A DNA stretch of 12,775 nucleotides from Saprospiraceae bacterium (GCA_029262975.1 JAJCYJ010000508.1:1-12775); one strand, 5' to 3'. Positions 1 to 6,623 are shown, counted from the stretch's first letter. The notes: generated by a model from the letters alone, not told the origin. Program-made: numbers and translations.

Positions 1-569
1 CGGAAAAGTACTTGCCATCCGGGTATTCCTTTGTTAATCATCGCTCTTTGTAGGTCATCCTCTCTATTGTCTTCAATTAACTGGAAATCCGCACCGATTC
101 TTTCTGCAAAATGCCGCCAATCTAATAAATGGTTTTCGAGATCACTTTGTGATTCTTCGGGCAGTAGTTTAAAATCAACTTTTGTTTTTAAGCTAAGTCT
201 CTCACTGGTTACCAAATCGGTATCTAATGCAGAATTGATTAGACTATTTATAGAGTCGCGACTAATCGACATCGGATTGTCAGATTCCATTACCTTTAAA
301 ATAGCTTGATTGCCAACTTTGGCTAGTTCAAAATAGCCTATTTGAGTGTTTAGAAATTCTTTCATAGAAACTATTTCGGTACTTAAGTTGGATAATTGAG
401 CTATCTGATATTCAGTTTGTTTATGTTTTTCATTCCAATTATTAATAGATAAAGCGATCAAAATTCCTATTACGACCAATAAAATCTCACCTATTGCATA
501 CTTTAAATATTTTCCATATTTACCTACTGAAAGTAAATTTAGTCTAAATTTACTAAAGAAATTTATCAT
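1..569 (-). CDS. DUF6090-family membrane protein, partial (C-terminus outside window)
   Basis: Reading the minus strand from an ATG at 569 gives 189 codons without a stop before the window edge, so the gene is 3'-truncated by the window. The N-terminus (MINFFSKFR, then KYGKYLKYAIGEILLVVIGILIAL, broken here as KYGKYLKYAIGE + ILLVVIGILIAL, then SINNWNE) matches from memory the hallmark of DUF6090, a Bacteroidota family of unknown function. There is a short cytoplasmic N-terminus, one membrane segment at about residues 24-41 ending in the conserved NNWNE, then a long hydrophilic, probably coiled-coil region rich in Glu, Gln and Asn. The reading frame is actually open back to 905 and runs through the integrase remnant upstream, but family members begin at this Met-Ile-x-Phe-Phe, so I chose 569. 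The family call is strong; the function is unknown. Confidence 0.85.
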   Translation of the reverse strand, partial: MINFFSKFRLNLLSVGKYGKYLKYAIGEILLVVIGILIALSINNWNEKHKQTEYQIAQLSNLSTEIVSMKEFLNTQIGYFELAKVGNQAILKVMESDNPMSISRDSINSLINSALDTDLVTSERLSLKTKVDFKLLPEESQSDLENHLLDWRHFAERIGADFQLIEDNREDDLQRAMINKGIPGWQVLF

Positions 570-878
570 TGGTTTATTGTTTGGCCATAATGAAGCACAA
601 CATGTTATAGCAGCTAATATATTACTGATTAATATACAAAATGTCATGTTATCAGTAACTTTTATCCCGAATATTAAAATATTAAGATCATCTAATGGAC
701 TTTGTATATTTCTTATGTCTTTTCCACTCAAATGAGTATACAGCATCGTAGTCTTTGGACTTTCATGTCCTAAAATTTCTTGTATATATTGAATATTAAC
801 GCCTCTTTGGGTCAAACCCGGATGAAGCGATGGGATTTCGTAATGAGAGCTGAAAGAGCAATGAAATAAGGTGCCCCA

Positions 879-892
879 CGTCAATTTTGACG
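879..892. repeat. Palindrome inside the 178-bp element
   Basis: CGTCAA-TT-TTGACG is a perfect 6-bp stem with a 2-bp spacer. It lies near the centre of the inserted element. It may be part of a transposase-binding site or a leftover of a longer IS end; this is inference. Confidence 0.45.
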
Positions 893-910
893 CGCAGAAA
901 TGGTATCATC

Positions 911-927
911 ATTTTGAGAATCAAAAT
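911..927. repeat. Second palindrome inside the 178-bp element
   Basis: ATTTTGA-GAA-TCAAAAT is a perfect 7-bp stem with a 3-bp loop, 18 bp to the right of the first palindrome. A related ATTTTGAATC motif recurs at 943-952. Confidence 0.45.
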
Positions 928-1119
928 TTGCGGAGGTGACTTATTTTGAATCTAATTCAGTTCGTAATAGATTTCCCATTGCATCATCCGGGTTATGTGC
1001 GTGGCATACGAATGTCTCAAACAGTGCAATGTTATCCGACGTTTGATACCAACTTTTACCATAGCATTTTGCAAGATTTTCCTACTTTTTCTAAAATGAT
1101 GGATTGTATAATATGAGGC

Positions 1120-1242
1120 AGACCATTTGGATGCTTTTCGTGATCAGGTTTTTTTATTTTCTTTTTCTCCCGTTTTTCTATAATCTTATCTTGATCGATC
1201 CAAATCATACGCCTGCAATGATTGATTAATTTGTTGCATTTC
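1120..1242. other. Decayed DNA between integrase remnant and repeat array
   Basis: This stretch would have held more of the integrase. On the minus strand, a piece ending KKPDHEKHPNG at about 1120-1155 is open in a different phase and loosely recalls the YKPxxxLFxGQ segment that precedes the catalytic box, suggesting a frameshift near 1120. Nothing else is convincing. Confidence 0.3.
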
Positions 1243-1640
1243 AGAGTTCCGTTTTCGAGTTGTCACCATTTTTGCTAGAAGCACCTCTCCTTCGCTATCT
1301 CTGTCGTGATACTTCGGCGATCAAAGATAGCTTCGTCGGACAAGGAAAAATGCCGCCAACTCCTTTCAATTACTTCGTTTTTCACCAGGGGTGCCACTTC
1401 GTTCTACCCCTGGCTAAGATATATCGTCCTTACAGGACTTTTTACAAGAAATATATTGAAAATTCATCTTTTGAATATCCCCAGCGAGGCAACTCATATC
1501 AGCCAGGGTCTTTAAACCCTGGTTTCATAAGGATAGAAATATGAGCTTTGTAGGAGCGACAGTTTATCACAATTTATCAAGTTCAGATCGACACTTTCGA
1601 AAGAATCAGGCAAATGTTCTTTTCCTGATTGGGTTAGTTT
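1243..1640. repeat. 399-bp tandem repeat, copy 1
   Basis: This block is repeated almost base for base at 1641-2039; for example GTCACCATTTTTGCTAG starts at 1262 and again at 1661. The unit holds three inverted repeats: GCTATCT/AGATAGC (1294-1300 with 1325-1331), CCAGGGGT/ACCCCTGG (1385-1392 with 1406-1413) and CCAGGGT/ACCCTGG (1503-1509 with 1516-1522). Between the second and third lies a block around TAAGATATATCGTCCTTACA that recurs elsewhere in the window. Two open frames cross the unit but have no recognisable domain and are cut differently in the other copy, so I treat the block as non-coding repeat DNA. Confidence 0.9.
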
Positions 1641-2039
1641 AGAATTTCGTTTTTCAAGTTGTCACCATTTTTGCTAGAAGCACCTCTCCTTCGCTATCTC
1701 CGTCGTGATACTTCGGCGATCAAAGATAGCTTCGTCGGACAAGGAAAAATGCCGCCAATTCCTTTCAATTACTTCGTTTTTCACCAGGGGGGGCACTTCG
1801 TTCTACCCCTGGCTAAGATATATCGTCCTTACAGGACTTTTTACAAGAGATATATTGAAAGTTAATCGATTAAATAGCCCCAGCGAGGCAACTCATATCA
1901 GCCAGGGTCTTTAAACCCTGGTTTCATAAGGATAGAAATATGAGCTTTGTAGGAGCGACAGTTTATCACAATTTATCAAGTTCAGATCGACACTTTCGAA
2001 AAAATCAGGCAAATGTTCTTTTCCAGATCGGGTTAGTTT
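1641..2039. repeat. 399-bp tandem repeat, copy 2
   Basis: Near-identical to copy 1 apart from scattered substitutions and one diverged stretch of about 20 bp near 1861-1880 (aligned to 1462-1481). The CCAGGGG...ACCCCTGG hairpin is at 1784-1812, with one weakened pair because GGGGTGCC became GGGGGGGC. The near-identity implies recent duplication or ongoing gene conversion. The open frame through this copy stops earlier than in copy 1, which argues against a protein product. Confidence 0.9.
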
Positions 2040-2156
2040 AGAATTTCGTTGCTCAAGTAATCATCATTATTTTTAGAAGAAAAAATACCGACACCCTTTT
2101 CAATTACCTCTTTTTTAACCAGGGGATATTCTTTCTACCCTGGCAACAAAGCTTTC
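2040..2156. repeat. Diverged, truncated third copy of the tandem repeat
   Basis: The block begins with the same AGAATTTCGTT...TCAAGT boundary as copy 2. It keeps the CCGACACCCTTTTCAATTACCTC segment (written across 2088-2110, aligned to CCGCCAA...CCTTTCAATTACTTC) and a CCAGGG...ACCCTGG hairpin near 2120-2144, but lacks the stem 1 region and everything after the hairpin. It is an older, decayed unit than copies 1 and 2. Confidence 0.65.
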
Positions 2157-2454
2157 ACATCTATGGTGTTATTCTATCGCTAAGAAATGAATTGCACCGT
2201 GTGTCCTGAAGCTCTAAAGAGTGCATGCTGAATAACAGATGGAGGCAGGTCACTCTATCTTCATTGGCTTACTAAATTTAAGGAATACTGGTATATTAGC
2301 AGAGTACTCATTTGCAGTTAAGGCAGCTGAAGAGCTTAAGTCTTTCATGCTATAGTTAAAACAGTATAAGTACCTTGCTGGATCAATTAGTGAAGCGGCA
2401 GCATCCGATAAATTAAATTAGTACTAGCACATTGATAAAATATTAGAAACTACT
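2157..2454. other. Intergenic region upstream of the sialidase-like gene
   Basis: These 298 bp hold no recognisable gene, terminator or RNA. The last 30 bp before the start codon are very AT-rich, as expected around a Bacteroidota promoter, but I could not fix -33 and -7 elements. A short plus-strand coding-like stretch (2239-2421) is listed separately. Confidence 0.4.
2239..2421 (+). pseudogene. Possible decayed small coding sequence
   Basis: From an ATG at 2239 the frame reads 38 residues (MEAGHSIFIGLLNLRN..., AAEELKSFML), hits a TAG at 2353, then continues in the same frame as LKQYKYLAGSISEAAASDKLN to a second TAG at 2419. The composition is protein-like, amphipathic and Ala/Glu-rich on both sides of the single internal stop, which hints at a gene fragment broken by one nonsense change. 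I do not recognise a family. The alternative is chance openness. Confidence 0.2.
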
Positions 2455-3615
2455 ATGAAACGCATGATATATTTACTTCCAATTGTAGCGCTTATATTGC
2501 TCTCTTGTAAAGAGAAAACAGAAAAAAATATAACCGGGGTAGAAAATAGAAGCTCCGTAGATATTACCGGGAACTACAATCTGCCTCCTCTATCAGGACC
2601 CGGGGAAGGTGCCTACATCAGCGGTGAATTGTTATATCCTTTAGATAACAAGCCAACCCCGGAATGTCATGCCTCTACCATAGTCGAAACTCCTTCAGGT
2701 ATGGTGGCTGCTTTTTTTGCAGGCACGCACGAAAAGAATCGGGATGTCGGAATTAGAGTGTCCAGGCTAGTTGATGGAAACTGGTCATGGCCGGAAGAAG
2801 TAGCGAATGGAGTTGAAGGTGATACAACTCAATATCCCACCTGGAATCCTGTACTTTTTCAACCGGCAACGGAACCGCTGATGTTGTTCTATAAAGTAGG
2901 CCCGGATCCAAGAACCTGGTGGGGCATGCTGATGACTTCAACTGACGATGGTAAGACATGGTCAAAACCTGAAAAATTGGGATCTGATAAGAAAATCGGA
3001 CATCTATTAGGCCCCGTAAAAAATAAACCAATTCAATTAGAAGATGGAACTATAATCTGTCCTTCAAGCACAGAATATTTGCTCGAAGATAGTGATGTCG
3101 ATTGGATGGTACACTTTGAAATAACAAAAGATAATGGCGAGACATGGGAAGTAGTGGGGCCTATCAATGACGGAAAGGAATTTGACGCCATCCAACCTAG
3201 CATACTTACTTATGCTAATGGACAAATGCAGGTGCTATGCAGGACCCGACAAAATGTAATAGCTGAGAGTTGGTCAGAAGACAAAGGGAAGACCTGGAGT
3301 AAAATGACAGCGACCCAACTTCCCAATCCAAATTCAGGAACTGATGCCATAACCTTATCAGATGGCAGACAGCTCCTTGTTTATAATCATACAACCAAAC
3401 AGGGTGAAGAGCCCAAAAATAGAAATATGCTGAATGTGGCAATATCCGATGACGGGCAGAATTGGAAACCTGTACTGACACTCGAAAACAAACCTGCCGA
3501 GTCTGGCTATTCCTATCCAGCAGTTATCCAGGCATCAGACGGTCTTGTGCATATTACATACACCTATTTGCGACAGTCTGTAAAGCACGTTGTAATTGAC
3601 CCAGGCAAATTATAA
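2455..3615 (+). CDS. Sialidase-like BNR/Asp-box lipoprotein (BNR_2 family)
   Basis: A 386-residue exported lipoprotein. The signal MIYLLPIVALILLSC puts the lipidated Cys at residue 18. The rest is a sialidase-type beta-propeller of the BNR_2 group (PF13088). Asp-box motifs occur at about 162-169 (STDDGKTW), 224-231 (TKDNGETW), 274-281 (SEDKGKTW) and 331-337 (SDDGQNW). Family blocks recognised from memory include CHASTIVETPSG (71-82), WNPVLF (130-135), LLGPVKNKP (184-192), LPNPNSG (289-295) and SYPAVIQ (353-359). Conserved arginines (R101, R263, R265, R373) and tyrosines are available for an active site. The Arg-Ile-Pro motif that begins classical sialidases is not present, so hydrolysis of sialic acid is a guess; other ulosonic acid glycosides are possible. 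It heads a cluster with an aldolase and a sodium symporter, which fits release of an acidic sugar at the cell surface or in the periplasm. Translation could also begin at Met4 without changing the signal. Confidence 0.85.
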   Translation: MKRMIYLLPIVALILLSCKEKTEKNITGVENRSSVDITGNYNLPPLSGPGEGAYISGELLYPLDNKPTPECHASTIVETPSGMVAAFFAGTHEKNRDVGIRVSRLVDGNWSWPEEVANGVEGDTTQYPTWNPVLFQPATEPLMLFYKVGPDPRTWWGMLMTSTDDGKTWSKPEKLGSDKKIGHLLGPVKNKPIQLEDGTIICPSSTEYLLEDSDVDWMVHFEITKDNGETWEVVGPINDGKEFDAIQPSILTYANGQMQVLCRTRQNVIAESWSEDKGKTWSKMTATQLPNPNSGTDAITLSDGRQLLVYNHTTKQGEEPKNRNMLNVAISDDGQNWKPVLTLENKPAESGYSYPAVIQASDGLVHITYTYLRQSVKHVVIDPGKL

Positions 3616-3630
3616 TTTAAAAAGCAAATA

Positions 3631-4551
3631 GTGACACAAAAGTTCAAAGGTATTATTCCTCCTATGTTAACGCCATTATTGTCCAATTGGAAAATTGATA
3701 ATGATGGAGTTAAAAAATTAGTGGATCATATGATCGATGGTGGCGTACATGGAATATTCATCCTAGGTACAACCGGTGAATCGACGAGTTTGAGTTATCA
3801 GACCAGAAGGGCGTTAATAGAACAAACTGCAAAACATGTAAATAATAGAATTCCGCTTTTAGTAGGTATCACCGATACATCGTTAGAGGAAAGCCTGAAT
3901 TTGACTTCGTTGGCTTTTGATGTAGGAGCTGCAGCGGTAGTAGCAGCGCCACCGTATTATTTTCATTTGGGACAGGAAGAATTAAGTGAATATTATTGGG
4001 ATCTTGCCGAACGCTCCAAGCTTCCGATATTCTTGTACAACTTCCCTGCTATGACAAAGATTTCAATGACTGTGGAGACGGCAGTTCGACTATCGGAACA
4101 TCCTAATATAATCGGTTTGAAAGACAGCTCAGCGGATATCGAATATTTTCATGCCTTAAAAGAGGCTTTAAATAGAGAGAATTTTGCGCTCTTCGCAGGC
4201 CCTGAAGAAATATTAGCTGAAACAGTTATGATGGGAGCCAGTGGTGGTGTTAATGGTGGGGCCAATCTCTTTCCAAAACTCTATGTAAAAATGTACGAGG
4301 CTGCTAAGGCAACCGATTTTGAAACTATAAAAATATTACAAAAACAAATTTTAGAAATTGCCTCGCTTTTATATACAGTCGGTAAATATAATTCCAGTTA
4401 CATGAAGGGAATAAAAGGAACAGCGTCGCTTTTGGGTTTATGCAAAAACTATATGGCACCTCCTCTAAAGCCTTTCTTGCAAAAGGAAATGATTGAAATT
4501 TCTAATCGTTTGGAACGCATTCAATCGAACTTGAAAAATATGCCGTTGTAA
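3631..4551 (+). CDS. DapA/NanA-family class I aldolase (dihydrodipicolinate synthase-like)
   Basis: A 306-residue TIM-barrel enzyme of the DHDPS/N-acetylneuraminate lyase superfamily, typical in length. The pyruvate-binding GTTGES motif is at 46-51, the catalytic Tyr is Y136 in LYNFP, and the Schiff-base Lys is K164 in IGLKDSS. The chemistry is therefore aldol cleavage or condensation through a pyruvate imine. Substrate is open: NanA usually has GSTGE and YNIPALSG, DapA usually has YNVPxRT and IKE; this protein has GTTGES, YNFPAMTK and a GGVNGGANLFP segment (233-243) nearer to 2-keto-3-deoxy-sugar aldolases. The start is GTG at 3631, 15 bp after the previous stop; the next in-frame ATG (residue 12) would delete the first beta strand. 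The tight spacing implies an operon with the sialidase-like gene and supports a role in breaking down the released acidic sugar rather than lysine synthesis. Confidence 0.85.
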   Translation: MTQKFKGIIPPMLTPLLSNWKIDNDGVKKLVDHMIDGGVHGIFILGTTGESTSLSYQTRRALIEQTAKHVNNRIPLLVGITDTSLEESLNLTSLAFDVGAAAVVAAPPYYFHLGQEELSEYYWDLAERSKLPIFLYNFPAMTKISMTVETAVRLSEHPNIIGLKDSSADIEYFHALKEALNRENFALFAGPEEILAETVMMGASGGVNGGANLFPKLYVKMYEAAKATDFETIKILQKQILEIASLLYTVGKYNSSYMKGIKGTASLLGLCKNYMAPPLKPFLQKEMIEISNRLERIQSNLKNMPL

Positions 4552-4615
4552 TTCAGACTTAAAAAAATTATAAAATTATGTAGCAACTACACGCTCAAAT
4601 ATTGAACTTTTATTG

Positions 4616-4642
4616 TTGTGTCCTGGCCCTAAAGGGTCACAA
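4616..4642. repeat. Imperfect inverted repeat between aldolase and symporter genes
   Basis: TTGTG-TCCTGG-CCCT-AA-AGGG-T-CACAA folds into an imperfect stem: outer TTGTG/CACAA and inner CCCT/AGGG pairs. There is no strong U-tract, so it may be a weak attenuator, an RNA-processing hairpin, or another decayed palindromic repeat. Confidence 0.35.
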
Positions 4643-4698
4643 CTAAATTTCAAACATTTCAACTACAAGATGAGGGAAGGGGAAGGGAAAGTTTAAAA

Positions 4699-4727
4699 TT
4701 GTCAATTGCCACGAATGAGCGTATAAT
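4699..4727 (+). promoter_or_regulatory. Candidate promoter of the symporter gene
   Basis: TTGTCA (4699-4704) and TATAAT (4722-4727) are separated by exactly 17 bp and lie about 40 bp upstream of the ATG at 4769. This matches the general sigma-70 consensus. Bacteroidota usually prefer TTTG and TAnnTTTG, so the match is suggestive only. It would let the symporter be transcribed independently of the two upstream genes, consistent with the 217-bp gap. Confidence 0.35.
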
Positions 4728-4768
4728 TAAGTAAAATCTTGACAGCATAGCGACCACAACGAAGCAGA

Positions 4769-6250
4769 ATGAATACCATTGATATCCTTGTTTTTTTAGC
4801 TTATATAATTGGAATAGCCATCTTTGGGGGTTCCTTTTTCAAAAAGAACAGAACGTCTTCTTCGTATACGATTGGTAATAAGGACATCCCGGGTTGGGTA
4901 GTGACCATGTCCATATTTGCAACCTTTGTCAGCAGCATAAGTTATCTCGCGCTACCTGGTAATGCCTTTCAGTCAAATTGGAATGCCTTTGTATTTAGTT
5001 TGTCTTTACCCATTACTTCTATAATTGCTGCAAAGTATTTTGTTCCCCTGTACCGAAAAATAAACAGCCCTTCGGCATACACTTTTATGGAAGAGCGTTT
5101 CGGATCGTGGGCCAGAATTTATGTTTCCCTTTGCTATCTTTTGACCCAATTGATGCGGATTGGTACCATTTTGTACCTGCTTGCGCTAACCTTAAATGCT
5201 GTTACAGGTTGGGACATTGCCACAATCATAGTTTTTGCGGGTCTCGTGGTGGCTATATATTCTATGTTGGGCGGTATATCCGCCGTGCTTTGGACAGATG
5301 CCATACAAGGTATTATTCTAATAGCGGGAGCATTAGCATGCGTTGTATACATACTCTTCGCAATGCCGGAAGGGCCGGGGCAGATATTTGCAATCGCGAT
5401 CGAAAATGAAAAATTTGGATTGGGAAGTTTTGATATGGACTTGTCCCAACCTACTTTTTGGGTCGTTTTGGTTTATGGCATATTTATAAATCTTCAAAAC
5501 TACGGGATCGACCAGAATTATGTGCAACGCTATATGGCATCAAAGACTGAAAAAGATGCCCAACGTTCAGCATTAATAGGCGGTCTGATGTATGTACCTG
5601 TGTCAGCACTTTTCCTTTTTATTGGTACGGCACTTTTTGCTTATTATGATTCCGCGGCTACCTTGCCTATAGAACTTCAAGATGTTACAAGAAGTGATAG
5701 AGTGTTTCCTTATTTTATTGTGAACGTATTACCGACAGGATTGAGCGGTCTGTTGGTGGCATCTATTTTTGCAGCGGGTATGAGTACTATTTCTACCAGT
5801 TTCAATAGCTCTGCCACCGTTTTCCTTACGGACTATTACAACAAATATTTTAAGAAGACCGCATCTGATAAAGAAGGAATGCGGGTACTTTATATTTCAT
5901 CGGCGATCATCAGCATAATTGGAATAGGTATAGCCATTGCGATGATCAATGTTAAAAGTGCCCTTGACGCCTGGTGGAAGTTAGCTTCTATTTTTAGTGG
6001 TGGGATGCTCGGACTTTTTCTTTTGGCTATTTTCTCTAAGCGTAAAAATGTAGTAGGGGCCTTAGTTGGAGTAATCGCCGGCTTGATCGTCATCCTTTGG
6101 TTAAGTCTTTCCAATGTCTTTTTAGGTCCTGATGCTATTGGCAATCAGTTTCATACCTATCTAACGGTTGTGTTTGGGACTGTAGCGATTTTTCTGGTTG
6201 GATTTCTGTTTGTATTGTTTGGTTCAGGAGGGGGTAAAAATGAAGGATAA
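4769..6250 (+). CDS. Sodium:solute symporter (SSS family)
   Basis: A 493-residue inner-membrane protein with about 13 hydrophobic segments, normal for SSS/SLC5 transporters. Diagnostic blocks are SMLGGISAVLWTDAIQG (165-181), NYGIDQNYVQRYMASK (244-259) and AAGMSTISTSFNSSATVF (335-352); the last corresponds to the helix lining the Na2 sodium site, rich in Ser and Thr. It should import an organic solute with Na+. The best substrate guess comes from its neighbours: the acidic sugar released by the BNR-type enzyme and cleaved by the aldolase. SSS carriers for sialic acid and related sugars are known, but the sequence alone does not show specificity. A candidate promoter lies in the 217-bp gap upstream. 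The gene is convergent with the DUF547 gene. Confidence 0.9.
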   Translation: MNTIDILVFLAYIIGIAIFGGSFFKKNRTSSSYTIGNKDIPGWVVTMSIFATFVSSISYLALPGNAFQSNWNAFVFSLSLPITSIIAAKYFVPLYRKINSPSAYTFMEERFGSWARIYVSLCYLLTQLMRIGTILYLLALTLNAVTGWDIATIIVFAGLVVAIYSMLGGISAVLWTDAIQGIILIAGALACVVYILFAMPEGPGQIFAIAIENEKFGLGSFDMDLSQPTFWVVLVYGIFINLQNYGIDQNYVQRYMASKTEKDAQRSALIGGLMYVPVSALFLFIGTALFAYYDSAATLPIELQDVTRSDRVFPYFIVNVLPTGLSGLLVASIFAAGMSTISTSFNSSATVFLTDYYNKYFKKTASDKEGMRVLYISSAIISIIGIGIAIAMINVKSALDAWWKLASIFSGGMLGLFLLAIFSKRKNVVGALVGVIAGLIVILWLSLSNVFLGPDAIGNQFHTYLTVVFGTVAIFLVGFLFVLFGSGGGKNEG

Positions 6251-6324
6251 AAGGCGAAACACCAGATATACCTATATATTTGAATGTTGGGGAAATTACC
6301 CTTCTTTATCCTGCAGATGCTCGT

Positions 6325-6355
6325 GGCTGTAGAGCCTATATATCTACTGCCTTGG
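6325..6355 (-). repeat. Diverged, inverted copy of the repeat-family core block
   Basis: Read on the minus strand, GGCAGTAGATATATAGGCTC followed by TACAGCC parallels GGCTAAGATATATCGTCCT followed by TACAGGAC of the 399-bp unit (near 1412-1439). The match is short, so this is a possible relic. Confidence 0.35.
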
Positions 6356-6406
6356 TGGCATAAGGTTTCATATATGTAACAGACGATGTCATGGATGAAC
6401 AGACTT

Positions 6407-6458
6407 AACGAGGCGCTATTCGAGCGTTACAATCTCAAATTCATATCATCGCCTCGTT
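6407..6458. terminator. Inverted repeat, possible terminator of the symporter transcript
   Basis: AACGAGGCG (6407-6415) and CGCCTCGTT (6450-6458) are perfect 9-bp complements around a 34-bp loop, about 155 bp after the symporter stop, followed by TTCTTGC. The loop is long for an intrinsic terminator, so it could instead be a remnant of a mobile element end or a protein-binding site. Confidence 0.3.
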
Positions 6459-6569
6459 TCTTGCTATTAAAAGGACATCTATTTATTCTTGAATTAGAAA
6501 AGCAGTGCTAATATGTGCTCTTCAATAAGCAATAGTACTTGCAAAACCAAAAACATGTCTATCACAATC

Positions 6570-6584
6570 AGGATAAAAGATCCT
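6570..6584. terminator. Weak hairpin after the minus-strand gene run
   Basis: AGGAT-AAAAG-ATCCT forms a 5-bp stem about 40 bp beyond the DUF547 stop codon on the minus strand. It has no clear U-run and is only a weak candidate for ending the minus-strand operon. Confidence 0.2.
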
Positions 6585-6623
6585 TGCTAATTTGCAGGCC
6601 TTAAAAATTGAATATTCTCATCA

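Larger units (their letters stand above)
816..993. mobile_element. 178-bp non-autonomous element with terminal inverted repeats (MITE-like or internally deleted IS)
   Basis: The left end (816-835) and the reverse complement of the right end (974-993) share ACCCGGATGA-n-GC-n-ATGGGA, 18 of 20 bases identical. The element sits exactly between the two halves of the integrase remnant, between the ATH box and the TQRG codons, so its borders are fixed independently by the host gene. The interior encodes nothing recognisable but has two small palindromes. Immediate flanks are CAA on the left and TAT on the right, so no clear target-site duplication is seen; the single extra host codon could reflect a diverged 3-bp duplication. 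I cannot assign an IS family. Confidence 0.7.
678..1119 (-). pseudogene. Tyrosine recombinase (phage-type integrase) remnant, interrupted
   Basis: Two minus-strand segments read as the C-terminal catalytic domain of a Bacteroidota tyrosine recombinase. Segment 1119-994 (42 codons) ends RRITLHCLRHSYATHI and contains the HxxR box. Segment 815-678 (46 codons) carries LTQRGVNIQYIQEILGHES, KTTMLYTH and SPLDDL, supplying the LGH His and the catalytic Tyr. The 178 bp between them (816-993) are an inserted element; removing it joins the two segments in the same codon phase with one extra codon. Upstream of 1119 the frame breaks, and I could not recover the N-terminal DNA-binding domain, the first catalytic Arg or the beta-hairpin Lys, so the gene is decayed at both levels. 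No stop follows SPLDDLNI before the downstream DUF6090 gene. The family is clear; it cannot be functional as it stands. Confidence 0.85.
6251..6623. other. Convergent intergenic region
   Basis: These 373 bp separate two converging genes and hold no credible ORF. They contain a decayed repeat block (6325-6355), a perfect 9-bp inverted repeat (6407-6458) and a short hairpin (6570-6584); the last two are candidate terminators for the two converging transcripts. Confidence 0.5.

Noticed and set aside
31..309. Plus-strand ORF of 92 codons
   Set aside because: It lies antisense to the DUF6090 coding sequence, which has clear family motifs; the plus-strand translation has none.
1260..1865. ORFs in the tandem repeats (94 and 68 codons, near-identical proteins)
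   Set aside because: They follow the 399-bp repeat, terminate differently in the two copies, overlap hairpins in several frames and show no domain. Their similarity comes from the DNA repeat, not protein selection.
1243..2156. CRISPR array
   Set aside because: The repeat period is 399 bp with no short-repeat/unique-spacer pattern.
3631..4551. Naming the aldolase nanA or dapA
   Set aside because: Its motifs are mixed between subfamilies and no other Nan or lysine-pathway gene is nearby, so a symbol would overstate the evidence.
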